A model generated the notes under the pieces. That model ran no database searches, was not told the origin of the DNA, and worked only from the letters and a program-made list of their open reading frames with translations. DNA of 60,884 nucleotides from Acidobacteriota bacterium (GTDB taxonomy: Bacteria; Acidobacteriota; Terriglobia; Terriglobales; Acidobacteriaceae). Below, in pieces: positions 17,849 through 26,484 of this stretch. The stretch lies in NCBI GenBank assembly GCA_003225075.1, contig QIAP01000044.1, positions 1 to 60,884 on the forward strand, read 5' to 3'. Positions within the stretch are counted from its first letter, which is position 1. The number at the start of each line of letters is the position of its first letter. Position numbers and translations under genes: made by a program.

Positions 17849-18525
17849 GTAGCATGCACTTTGATCAGTTTGCCGGAGATTACAAGCAGGTCCTTGATAA
17901 AACGGTTGCGATCTCCGGTGAAGATTCCGCATATTTCGCCGAATACAAAGCGCGCTACCTCGCTCGCATGCTTTCGCGCGATTTTTCCGGCAAAGTGCTC
18001 GACTTCGGTTGTGGCATCGGCCTGCTGTCTGGCTTTCTAAAGCAGCATTTACCCCAGTCGCGGATTGATGGCTTTGATGTCTCGCGGGAGAGCCTGGATC
18101 ACGTGGATTCGGCACTTGTCGAACAAGGACTGTTTACCTCCAACGCGGACTTGCTGGCTGGCGATTACGATCTGATCGTTCTGGCTAATGTGATGCACCA
18201 CATTGTCGTCGCACAAAGGCAAATGGTTATTGAGGATATTGCCGGGCATCTCGCGCCTCACGGCAAGTTGGCAATTTTTGAACACAATCCCGCAAATCCG
18301 GTAACGCGCCGGGTCGTAGACCGTTGCCCGTTCGACAAGGATGTCACTTTACTCGCCCCCTCCGAAACTTCTCAGTATTTAAGAAAAGCGCGCCTTCGCC
18401 TTGTACGCAACGACTACATCGTTTTCATGCCCCGCCTTTTGTCTTGTTTGCGCCCGCTGGAGCGTTGCCTCGCGTGGCTGCCATTGGGTGCGCAATACGC
18501 ATTGATCGGTGAGAAGCATGTCTGA
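17845..18525 (+). CDS. SAM-dependent methyltransferase of the CDP-sugar operon
   Basis: 226 residues. Motif I is VLDFGCGIGLLSGFLKQ at about residue 50, with DGFDVSRESLD (end of strand 2) and YDLIVLANVMHHI (motif IV). C-terminal half contains a hydrophobic stretch (RLLSCLRPLERCLAWLP) that may touch the membrane. ATG overlaps the epimerase stop by four bases, and the stop lies past the start of the next gene by eight. It may methylate the sugar or, as its C-terminus suggests, a lipid-linked intermediate; the sequence does not decide. Confidence 0.83.
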   Translation: MSSMHFDQFAGDYKQVLDKTVAISGEDSAYFAEYKARYLARMLSRDFSGKVLDFGCGIGLLSGFLKQHLPQSRIDGFDVSRESLDHVDSALVEQGLFTSNADLLAGDYDLIVLANVMHHIVVAQRQMVIEDIAGHLAPHGKLAIFEHNPANPVTRRVVDRCPFDKDVTLLAPSETSQYLRKARLRLVRNDYIVFMPRLLSCLRPLERCLAWLPLGAQYALIGEKHV

Positions 18526-19513
18526 AAATCGAAAGCTGATCAGCATTTGCGTACCGGTATTCAACGAAGAACAGAATGTCGAGCCGCTCTATGAGGCCCT
18601 CCTGCCGGTCGTGGCGGCGCTTTCGCAATACGAATTTGAGATTCTTTTTACCGATAATCACTCGACCGACGGGACATTTAACATCCTCGAGCGGCTCTCC
18701 TTACGCGACCCGCGCATCCGAATCATTCGTTTTTCAAGGAATTTTGGCTTCCAGCGCTCTATCTTCACCGCTTACGCCAACGCACGCGGGGAGGCGGCGG
18801 TGCAGATCGATTGCGACTTGCAGGATCCGCCTTCATTGATTTTCGATTTCGTGCGCAAGTGGGAGGAAGGCTATCGCGTTGTCTACGGCATTCGCGGTTC
18901 GCGCAAAGAGGGGGCGCTGATGAATTTTGTGCGGAAGTTTTTCTATCGTTTGATTGACTCCCTCAGCGAGGACGATCTCCCCCTTGATGCCGGCGACTTT
19001 CGCCTCCTGGACCGCTGCGTGTTGGACGAACTCGTGAAGTTCGACGATTACCAACCGTACGTGCGAGGCACGGTGGCGGCGTTAGGATTTGATCAAATTG
19101 GCATTCCCTACAACCGCTCGGAGCGACAACGAGGAAAAAGCAAGTTTTCTTTTCGCGAGTTAATTGGACTGGCCCTCGATGGCATTCTCAACCACTCCGT
19201 CGTTCCGCTCAGAATGGCGACTTACCTGGGTCTTGTCATTTCTTGTCTGACTTTTCTGGCAATTGTTGGCTATGGAGTTGGGCGCTTATTCTTTGCAAGG
19301 AATTGGCCGCCAGGCTTTGCCACGATCATCGTTCTGATTCTGGGCTCGCTCAGTTTGAACGCCCTGTTCTTAGGAATTATCGGCGAATATCTCGGACGCA
19401 TTTACAAGCAGGTAAAGAGGCGGCCGTTAACAATTATTGAACGCGAGATTGATTACAATGTCGCGGATTCAGACAAAGGCCCTGGCACCCATTCCGCAGT
19501 GGGAAATCGATAA
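18518..19513 (+). CDS. GT2 polyprenyl-phosphate glycosyltransferase (GtrB/DPM-like)
   Basis: 331 residues. The N-terminal GT-A domain shows ISICVPVFNEEQNVEPLY, DNHSTDGT and the catalytic QIDCDLQDPP (DxD-like), then ERQRGKSKFSFREL, typical of enzymes that load a sugar on polyprenyl phosphate. Two transmembrane helices follow at about residues 232-255 and 265-290, and the tail ends in the basic GRIYKQVKRRPL motif. It is the last gene of the overlapping operon and its start lies inside the preceding methyltransferase gene. It could supply the lipid-linked sugar used by the GT-C-like proteins of the locus. Confidence 0.9.
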   Translation: MSENRKLISICVPVFNEEQNVEPLYEALLPVVAALSQYEFEILFTDNHSTDGTFNILERLSLRDPRIRIIRFSRNFGFQRSIFTAYANARGEAAVQIDCDLQDPPSLIFDFVRKWEEGYRVVYGIRGSRKEGALMNFVRKFFYRLIDSLSEDDLPLDAGDFRLLDRCVLDELVKFDDYQPYVRGTVAALGFDQIGIPYNRSERQRGKSKFSFRELIGLALDGILNHSVVPLRMATYLGLVISCLTFLAIVGYGVGRLFFARNWPPGFATIIVLILGSLSLNALFLGIIGEYLGRIYKQVKRRPLTIIEREIDYNVADSDKGPGTHSAVGNR

Positions 19514-19529
19514 ACCGTGTCGTAACGTT

Positions 19530-20021
19530 CTAATCCTGCTTCCCTGGCGTTGCGCCCAAATCTTGAGGAAATGATTTGAATTCCACATCGCGCGTCTTCG
19601 ACGAAACTTTCTTACTTTCGTCCATCCTGCTTTCCGTGAGTGTTCCCTTCAACACAAAGTAGGCCTCATCTCCCGTGTTCTTGCCCGGGCCACGGTCGAC
19701 ACTACCTTTGAACTCGAACCAAACCCCGTGGACCGTCACAGTAGTGAAACCTATTTTGTTGCCATCCAGTTTTCCCTCTTTGAAGAAGTGATCGAGAAAT
19801 GTTCCCTTATCGCTTTCCAGATCGCCGTAACGTGAGACGAATCCGGTCACCCGCCCCGCCTCCTCGACCGTTACCTGCACGAACTCGCCCTCACGGAGGA
19901 AGGTGTACATCCCGGAGTAGTCCGGCGCGGTTTTCGCCGGCGGCGGGGATTTATCATTTGTCTGACCGGCGAGCAGCGAAGCTGTCAACAGCAACAGGGA
20001 AACGATTATGCGCTTGTTCAT
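19530..20021 (-). CDS. Secreted hypothetical protein
   Basis: 163 residues. An N-terminal signal peptide is clear: MNKRIIVSLLLLTASLLAGQ. The mature part begins with a proline-rich linker, then a beta-rich region (YSGMYTFLREGEFVQVTVEE, GRVTGFVSRYGDLESDKGTF). No named family was recognised. The ATG at 20021 follows GGAG; the frame runs up to 20081, but that part would precede the signal peptide. It lies after another small secreted gene on the same strand with 25 bases between them, so the two are likely one transcript. Confidence 0.7.
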   Translation of the reverse strand: MNKRIIVSLLLLTASLLAGQTNDKSPPPAKTAPDYSGMYTFLREGEFVQVTVEEAGRVTGFVSRYGDLESDKGTFLDHFFKEGKLDGNKIGFTTVTVHGVWFEFKGSVDRGPGKNTGDEAYFVLKGTLTESRMDESKKVSSKTRDVEFKSFPQDLGATPGKQD

Positions 20022-20046
20022 TGAGGGATTTGCTCCTGGATTCTGG

Positions 20047-20583
20047 CTATTCCTTTGGGCGCGTAAGTGTGGCATCGGCAAAATCAGTCCATTGCCCCGC
20101 CTCGTTCTTCTGTCGCATTAGCCACTGCCAATGCTGGGATCCAACGTCCCAGCGAAAGATTGTGTGAAACGGACCGTCCGGATATTCAAACACAAACTCA
20201 ATCTGACTGTCTGAGCGCTTTCCGTATCCTAGAGTTTCTGAGAAACGTCCCCCAAAAATGTCCATCCAGTGCGCCGCATACCGCTCGCTGGCATTGTCGT
20301 AGCCAATCATGACAATTGCTTCATAAGGTAGCTTGTCTGTTGTTGCGACTTCCTTTTCGTGAAGCCTGAGAAATTGATGATTCAGCACCCAGTCGGTGTC
20401 CACCGTATGTTCCACCTGCCGACCTGCGATCTTGCCGTTCAGACGCCAACTACCCAACATATTTTCCAAAAGTTCATCATGTAAGATGTGCTTCGGTCCG
20501 TCCACGGAAGCTTGTTGTGCAACCGAACTGAGTACAGCTACCCAGAACACAAACAAAGAAACGATGTTTAGCGCGACTCTCAT
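20047..20583 (-). CDS. Secreted protein of the DUF1579-like type
   Basis: 178 residues with a signal peptide (ALNIVSLFVFWVAVLSSVAQ). The mature protein starts with a helix (HDELLENMLGSWRLNG) followed by beta-rich sequence with W, Y and F spaced as in small lipocalin-like barrels (FRWDVGSQHWQWLMRQ). That resembles DUF1579, whose function is unknown. It lies upstream of the 163-residue secreted gene and is divergent from the TonB-family gene at 20694, so the 110 bases between hold both promoters. Confidence 0.7.
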   Translation of the reverse strand: MRVALNIVSLFVFWVAVLSSVAQQASVDGPKHILHDELLENMLGSWRLNGKIAGRQVEHTVDTDWVLNHQFLRLHEKEVATTDKLPYEAIVMIGYDNASERYAAHWMDIFGGRFSETLGYGKRSDSQIEFVFEYPDGPFHTIFRWDVGSQHWQWLMRQKNEAGQWTDFADATLTRPKE

Positions 20584-20632
20584 CGATTCGGCCTCGGTGG
20601 GATATTAAATCACAGCCAGTGCCGGACTAATG

Positions 20633-20661
20633 GTTTGATGCGATCAAACGCGAGCTATAAT
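20633..20661 (+). promoter_or_regulatory. Candidate promoter and operator of the TonB-family gene
   Basis: A perfect -10 box TATAAT lies at 20656-20661, 33 bases before the ATG at 20694. Upstream of it is a perfect inverted repeat GTTTGAT-GCG-ATCAAAC at 20633-20649, covering the place where a -35 box would be. The best -35 candidate there (TTTGAT, 16 bases spacing) is weak. A dimeric repressor or activator bound here could control the gene; this is inference from symmetry and position. Confidence 0.45.
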
Positions 20662-20693
20662 GGTTTTGCATCCACTTCCTCCGGCATATTTTC

Positions 20694-22496
20694 ATGCAAA
20701 ACGGTTCCGGGCTCAAAAATTCAGGGATTCTGCCGGAGATAGCCGCTGCAAGTAAGCCAACTCTGTTGGTCCAACTGGAACCTTGGCATGTGGGCTTTGT
20801 TGGTAACCTCTGCGACCTTCTCCTGCGACGCAATGTAGCGCACGATTCTGAATATTCCCCCGCCGCTTTTTGGCCCGATGTCTTTGTTGTGGCAGGCTTG
20901 CCTTGGCGAAGGTTCTTTGAATCCACGATATGTCACTGCCTGTTGATTCTACTAATGTGGGGAGTTTCACAAATCTTGTCACGCGGAACGAAACCGGAGG
21001 TCCACTCACCCTTTGATCGGAGTTCGGTAATTTACTACACCGCTTCCGACTATCTTCCCCCTGTAGATACCGGCGGTCGCCGGCAGCGCAGAGGAGTTGG
21101 GGCGCCGGAATACGCCAGGCAGCCCATTATCTCTGTCCCTCCGGAGTCCGACAATTCTGCGCAAACAGTCATTGTGCCTCCTAAAATCAAGCTCGAGCAC
21201 GACGTGCGCATGCCAAATATGGTCGCGTGGGTGAAAACTCCAGTAGCGGTGCCGATCGCGGCGACGGCACGACTTTCGGCTCAGCTTGCTTTGTCGAATC
21301 TTACGACTGCTGCGGTAGCGCCATCTCCGGAGCTGAGCGATGTTGAAGATCGCCATGCTCCCAAGCTTTCAGAAAGCGTCATTGCTCCACCACCACAAAT
21401 TACGGACACGCGGTCATCACGAATCACAGCCCCAGCTACACCAGCGATCATCGAGCCTCCACCGCAAATAGGCGTCAGTGTTACGAGGAAAGTCGGAGAC
21501 CTCAATATCGGCCACACCAACGTGGTCGCTCCGGCACCGCAGCTACCGGTTGCTCAACAGCGCATCTCGGCCACGCAGATTCAGGCCGTTCTCGGGCAAC
21601 GGAAAATGGAGGTCGTGCCTCCTCCGCCCTCGCTCCGGGCGACAGAGGCTTCAAATATTGGTGGAAGGATTATCGCGCTGAGCATACATCCTGCGGCCCT
21701 TAATGTGCCAATCGAGGTGCTCCCGGGTAACCGTCGAGGAACTTTCGCGGCCGGTCCAGAGGGCAAGCATGGGGATTCCGGAGTTCCCGGCGGTCCAGCA
21801 AGCGGTGGCATTGCGGGCGACGCTCATAAGAGCAGCACCGATAATGGAAACGTTCGCGGTTCGGGCAGCGGTTCTGATCTCGGAGTTCCGGCGGGCATCC
21901 TCGTGGGAGCGCGCCCCAACCATCCTTCATCGTCGCCTCTAGCTCAGGACTTGGCAACAACGAATCAGAAGCAACAAGCCTCCCTCACTTCTCCGCGCGC
22001 GGTTACTCCTTCCTCGCGCGCGATTGGCGTCCGTAAGGATTTGGCAATACCAGTCCCGGAAGCGAGTGCGCTCGCCGTAGATAAAGAGGTTTTCGGACCC
22101 CGCAAGTTCTACTCGATGTCGCTTAACATGCCCAACCTGAATTCCGCCGGGGGAAGCTGGGTGATTCGCTTCGCGGAAATAGCAACGAATAACAATAGCG
22201 CTAAAGATAGAGCCGAACTTGTCGCACCCGAGGCAATCCAGAAAGTGGACCCAGCGTATCCGGCGGAACTAATGCGGCAAAACGTGGAGGGAACGGTGAC
22301 GCTATACGCTGTGATCCATAGCGACGGCACGGTTGGCGGCGTGCGCGTGCTGCGCGGTGTGGATGAACGGCTGGACGCTTACGCCAGCACCGCCCTCTCC
22401 CGCTGGCATTTCCGCCCTGCAACTAAAAATGGTAGCGCCGTGGACCTGGAGGCTGTGGTCGTGATCCCGTTCCGTGTGAAGCAGAATGTCTTCTGA
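20694..22496 (+). CDS. TonB-family energy transducer-like protein
   Basis: 600 residues. One hydrophobic helix at about residues 79-95 would hold it in the inner membrane. The long middle (about 100-510) is low in complexity, rich in Pro, Ala, Val and Ser, with repeated PPPQI-like blocks and a Gly-rich stretch, fit to span the periplasm. The C-terminal TonB domain, about residues 515-598, has VDPAYPAELMRQNVEGTVTL and a SRWHFRPATKNG block. TonB proteins pass energy to outer-membrane receptors, but no ExbB/ExbD or receptor gene is close. The 78 residues before the helix are unusual for TonB. Confidence 0.85.
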   Translation: MQNGSGLKNSGILPEIAAASKPTLLVQLEPWHVGFVGNLCDLLLRRNVAHDSEYSPAAFWPDVFVVAGLPWRRFFESTICHCLLILLMWGVSQILSRGTKPEVHSPFDRSSVIYYTASDYLPPVDTGGRRQRRGVGAPEYARQPIISVPPESDNSAQTVIVPPKIKLEHDVRMPNMVAWVKTPVAVPIAATARLSAQLALSNLTTAAVAPSPELSDVEDRHAPKLSESVIAPPPQITDTRSSRITAPATPAIIEPPPQIGVSVTRKVGDLNIGHTNVVAPAPQLPVAQQRISATQIQAVLGQRKMEVVPPPPSLRATEASNIGGRIIALSIHPAALNVPIEVLPGNRRGTFAAGPEGKHGDSGVPGGPASGGIAGDAHKSSTDNGNVRGSGSGSDLGVPAGILVGARPNHPSSSPLAQDLATTNQKQQASLTSPRAVTPSSRAIGVRKDLAIPVPEASALAVDKEVFGPRKFYSMSLNMPNLNSAGGSWVIRFAEIATNNNSAKDRAELVAPEAIQKVDPAYPAELMRQNVEGTVTLYAVIHSDGTVGGVRVLRGVDERLDAYASTALSRWHFRPATKNGSAVDLEAVVVIPFRVKQNVF

Positions 22497-22556
22497 ACGA
22501 GAGTTCTACTCATCACGAGTCACTGCGAGTGGCGCCGAAGGGTCAATTTAGAGAAT

Positions 22557-24785
22557 TTACTTTCCTTGTTTTGCCGCCTTCTCACCTTCAAGTTGTGTGT
22601 AGACGGTGGGGTCAGTACAGACCTCGTAGTACAACTTTTCTGTCCATGTAACCAACGAGAAATTGCGTGGATCAATCTCTGGGCTCGAAGTCTCGCGAAC
22701 CACAATTCTGCGGAAGATGTCACTATTCAACGGCACCAGTCCGCTGTGCAATCGAGTCTTCTCGCTGCCCCACAAGGCCGGATACTCGATTTGGCAAGGT
22801 TCAAGTGAGATTTCGGTTTTGAGTTTGTGGAACGCGGCTTCATTCATGCGGATTCCCCCAACATTGTAATTGATGGTGAATTCCTCGCTGTCATCCGCAT
22901 CAGCATTGCTCGCGGTCAGAAACGTGTATACCCGAAAGGGACTATTCAACGGCTCCATTACCTTACGGGCACGCTTGTTGCATGAGGAGAGCCGGTCACT
23001 CTCGTTCAAAGCTTCAGAGATCATGATGCGCTGCGCCCCGTCCATCAGAGATAACGGCGCCGAGTTCTGGTAGGCAATTCCTATGCCAAGTTCCAAGCCC
23101 GGCAGACCGGCGCGCTCAAGCAATTCGTTGTAGCCCTGCACGATTTCGATAATTTCTCGCGCCAGCACACATGCCCGGCTCACCGCCTGGGCGGGCTCAT
23201 TTTCACGCTCCAAGATCGCCAAAATGATCGCATCGCCTTCCAGAAAAACTTTGTCGGCGCCATACTTGGGCAGCAACTTGTTCACGGGATCATAGAAGTT
23301 AAGAGTGAAATACGACGCCGCATTGAGCCCCCGCTCGAATAGGGAGCGCGTCAGACGTGAGGAATCGCGGATATCAGCCTTCAGGACGACGTGATGCAGA
23401 ATCTTTGCTTCACTGGGTTTCTGTTCGTCGCCTGAAAGAAAATCATACAGCGTGCCATTCACCGCCGAGAGCTCTCGCAACTTTTCATTGGCTATCAGAT
23501 TGACGCTGTCCATGGCGGCATTCAAGGTTTCCAGTCGCCGCAGGTCGCGATGATAGCGCATGAGGTCACGCAGAAAGCGACCAGCGATGTTGGCGCGTTC
23601 CGCTCCCCGGCAAGAAACCACGCGTCCCACGGCCGCATACAGACTTTTCGACGAAAGCTTGCCATGTTGTTCGATCAACTTCTCAACCCGATCGCACTCG
23701 GCGCGTGATACCAGGGCATTTTTAAGCTGCTGGGCATTAATGCGCGGCGCGTATTCAGCCAGAAGGGGCACTACTTCGTAGGAGGCGATGACTTGCTCCA
23801 TCACATTCTCATTTTCCAGCAGGGTCAGCCACATTTCTAATCGTGTCTTCTGTGCCTGGCCTTGGGGAGTAGAGTCATCCGGCCGCCCGCCACCTACGAG
23901 TTCTTCTGCATTCTCCGGCATGCACAGCCAGCCATCCAACATACCTTCGTCATAAGCTTCGCCATCAATACTCAGCGATCGCAGAAATTGGCAGGCAATA
24001 TTCCGCATATTCGCGAAGCGATCCGGATCGCGATCGAAGTTACCGAACATTACATAGTGCTCCGCGCAGATATAATCATCCCGCCCATCTTCCGTAAAGA
24101 TCAGCCGATTGAGGAAAAGTCTGTAATCGGTGTTGCATTCCTGCCCGAATAGCGAGCGCCGCGTGCGCGCCAGTGTTTCTTTCTCGATCTCACGCAACTT
24201 CTGGAAGAGCTCCTGGCCAGTCTTCCGCAGAATGATCTTCTTGCGGACTTGAAAACCTGCCAGCCGCTCCCGGTACTCCAATGCTTTCTGTTGACGGGTT
24301 CCTTCGAAACCTCTGAGCATCATCCGGCAGCGTTCCAACACCTGCGCAAACTGGGTGCTTAATTCCAAACGCAAGAATTTGATAAGGGCCAGGCGCCCCA
24401 AAACGTCCACCGCCAAATTCCCCTGGGCTTTGGCTCGATTAAGGGTGGCCAACTGCAATTCTGTCAATAGCGGCTTAAGATCGGCCAGTTCCTGCGGCTT
24501 GCGGAGCGCCGCTGCTGGGGAACTTGCAAACCGCTTTTGCTGGGGAACGATAATGGCCCCTTCTGCCGCCAACAGGCCTTCCACTTCGCCGTGGCGGGCA
24601 ATCAGGTGAGCAATCTGGGACCGGGCCGTGTCCACGAACCTTGGGCTCAAATAGACGTCTTGCCGCAAATTATCTACGCCAACTTGCAAGCCTTCGAGAG
24701 AAAGAGATGGCTTGTAACTCGCCAGGCGGGGAGGATCGGGCTGTGCTGGAGCCTGCCCGAGTCGAAAAATGGGTATGCGTGGCAT
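22557..24785 (-). CDS. Class III adenylate/guanylate cyclase-like protein with a long unrecognised N-terminal region
   Basis: 742 residues. At about 464-620 the sequence reads like a class III nucleotide cyclase: VVLKADIRDSSRLT with the first metal Asp at about 471, then LPKYGADKVFLEGDAIILAI with the second acidic residue at about 518, and GLELGIGIAYQNSAPLSL for the later strand. The substrate-specifying residues cannot be placed by eye, so activity is unproven. The first 460 residues are charged and helical with Cys at several places (GQECNTDYR, DDYICAEHY), matching no family I know; the last 120 residues are also unassigned. No signal peptide, so probably cytoplasmic. It lies 11 bases after a TPR protein gene. 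Confidence 0.65.
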   Translation of the reverse strand: MPRIPIFRLGQAPAQPDPPRLASYKPSLSLEGLQVGVDNLRQDVYLSPRFVDTARSQIAHLIARHGEVEGLLAAEGAIIVPQQKRFASSPAAALRKPQELADLKPLLTELQLATLNRAKAQGNLAVDVLGRLALIKFLRLELSTQFAQVLERCRMMLRGFEGTRQQKALEYRERLAGFQVRKKIILRKTGQELFQKLREIEKETLARTRRSLFGQECNTDYRLFLNRLIFTEDGRDDYICAEHYVMFGNFDRDPDRFANMRNIACQFLRSLSIDGEAYDEGMLDGWLCMPENAEELVGGGRPDDSTPQGQAQKTRLEMWLTLLENENVMEQVIASYEVVPLLAEYAPRINAQQLKNALVSRAECDRVEKLIEQHGKLSSKSLYAAVGRVVSCRGAERANIAGRFLRDLMRYHRDLRRLETLNAAMDSVNLIANEKLRELSAVNGTLYDFLSGDEQKPSEAKILHHVVLKADIRDSSRLTRSLFERGLNAASYFTLNFYDPVNKLLPKYGADKVFLEGDAIILAILERENEPAQAVSRACVLAREIIEIVQGYNELLERAGLPGLELGIGIAYQNSAPLSLMDGAQRIMISEALNESDRLSSCNKRARKVMEPLNSPFRVYTFLTASNADADDSEEFTINYNVGGIRMNEAAFHKLKTEISLEPCQIEYPALWGSEKTRLHSGLVPLNSDIFRRIVVRETSSPEIDPRNFSLVTWTEKLYYEVCTDPTVYTQLEGEKAAKQGK

Positions 24786-24796
24786 GCGCGCGGCGG

Positions 24797-26284
24797 CTAC
24801 CTCTGCGGCAGCCCTGCCTGGCTTACCAGGCTGGCACGGAATTGTGGAACCACTAGCGCTTGCTCAGCGGTTGGAACATTGAGCGTAGCCAGCCTTGTCT
24901 CCACGACACGGGCCTCTGGTAGCGCGCCCGAGGCAACATACGCTCGCCACAATAATTGCATCGAAAGAGGGCTTTGCGAGTCCTCCTGGAGATGTGGAAT
25001 AGCTCCAGCATACTTATGTTCGGCCATTAGAAGTGCCCCAACTGCAGCGTGATATGACGTCTGGATCACCGGGCTGCGGCTCCGTTCCGCCATGGTTTCG
25101 AGCATGCCGAGCGCGTTGGAAGCGACATCCATGGTCTGGGCTGCACTGGCACGGGCGACTCGGACCCGAAGGATGCCGGCCTCCTCGTCGTAAAAATCGC
25201 TCTTCGAAATTTGATGACCTTCGTCCAGCGCCTCTTCCGCCGCCAGCAACTGCTTGGCAGCGGCTTCGTAGTCGGGTTCATACATCGCTAGCACGCGATG
25301 CGCCTCTGCTTCCAATCGTCCATTTCCAATGGCGTGGGCATGTTTGCTGACGTCCAGCAATGCCACTTTCGCCTGTTTCTGATCATCCTCGCGGATAAAC
25401 GTGAACGCAGAGTACAACTCATACTCGACTCTATGGTTTTCGCTTTTCACGAACAACTTTGCGCGAGCATATTCCTGACGTGCCTCTTCTTCCTTCCCCA
25501 TTAATGCGTAGGTGTCTGCGATGCCTAATTCCGAGCCAAAGCCAGGATCCAGTTTCACCGACATGCGGTACCGCTGCAGAGCGGCATCAAATTTTCCTGC
25601 AAGTCGCAGCAGTTCGCCGTAGGAGTCATAGGGGTTCGGCTGCGTCGGCTGCAGCGCGACATAGCGCTCCATCATGGCAAACGCTTTGTTAAAATCGCCG
25701 CTGTATCCGTACGCGTAACCCAACTCGTTGATAGCTGCGGGATAATTTGGCGAAAGTGTGACGGCTCGCTCGAGCACCACTATCGCTTGCGTATAGCGCT
25801 CCTGATGTACTAACCAGCGTCCAGCCAGAAAACCCAGCCGTTGGTCCCGCGGATACTTCGACAGGAGATCGTTCATAGCCGCAATGGCAGGCACGTAGTT
25901 GCTTTCGTGAGCGCCAGCCAGCCACCGAATCAGGAGTCGCTCACTGTAATTGACCTTTGATTCCAATTGCATAGCACGTTTACAGGAGGAAATCTGCTCT
26001 TCCGGTTCGCTGCTAAGATGGCAAATCATGATCAGCGACTGAGCAAAAGTGGGATCCGCTCTGCTCGCGTTCCGTAGGTCGTCAAGCGCCTCGGCCTGCC
26101 GAATGAATTCCATGTTCTTCATGGCGTGCTCGAATAACTTTCGAGCCCGGGGGGATCTCGTAGACACGGGCAGCATCGCAGCGGCATACTTGGGCGAAGG
26201 GATGGTCGCGTTCGCCTTCGCGTCAGCAGTGAACGCGGCCAAAGACGTTAAGAAAAGCATCAGGCCAATGCGGCAACGGCGCAT
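24797..26284 (-). CDS. Secreted TPR-repeat protein
   Basis: 495 residues. A signal peptide is clear (LMLFLTSLAAFTADAKA). The rest is almost wholly helical with tetratricopeptide repeats, best seen where PNYPAAINELGYAYGYSGDF, QPNPYDSYGELLRLAGKFDAAL and LGIADTYALMGKEEEA follow each other at about 34-residue steps. TPR proteins bind other proteins; the partner is unknown. Eleven bases after its stop begins the cyclase-like gene, so the pair is probably co-transcribed, although the signal peptide places this one outside the cytoplasm. Confidence 0.85.
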   Translation of the reverse strand: MRRCRIGLMLFLTSLAAFTADAKANATIPSPKYAAAMLPVSTRSPRARKLFEHAMKNMEFIRQAEALDDLRNASRADPTFAQSLIMICHLSSEPEEQISSCKRAMQLESKVNYSERLLIRWLAGAHESNYVPAIAAMNDLLSKYPRDQRLGFLAGRWLVHQERYTQAIVVLERAVTLSPNYPAAINELGYAYGYSGDFNKAFAMMERYVALQPTQPNPYDSYGELLRLAGKFDAALQRYRMSVKLDPGFGSELGIADTYALMGKEEEARQEYARAKLFVKSENHRVEYELYSAFTFIREDDQKQAKVALLDVSKHAHAIGNGRLEAEAHRVLAMYEPDYEAAAKQLLAAEEALDEGHQISKSDFYDEEAGILRVRVARASAAQTMDVASNALGMLETMAERSRSPVIQTSYHAAVGALLMAEHKYAGAIPHLQEDSQSPLSMQLLWRAYVASGALPEARVVETRLATLNVPTAEQALVVPQFRASLVSQAGLPQR

Positions 26285-26484
26285 GGATTTTCCTCAGAAA
26301 CCATTGATTTCACACAACGTCTCCTGAGAGCGTAACATTCACAATGGGGTCGGCAAACGTTACCTAAGTTAGGTTGTAAGCGATTGAAACAATGTAGGAT
26401 CGAGGACCGATGCTCCTACGCAGAGCACCGCACTCTAGCTTAAGAAATGGGCTTGAGGCGAGCCGAGTGACCTTGGCTGCTTGA

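Noticed and set aside
26354-26372. Palindrome ACCTAAGTTAGGT upstream of the TPR gene as an operator
   Set aside because: Short, without promoter boxes nearby and no second copy noticed. Could be chance.
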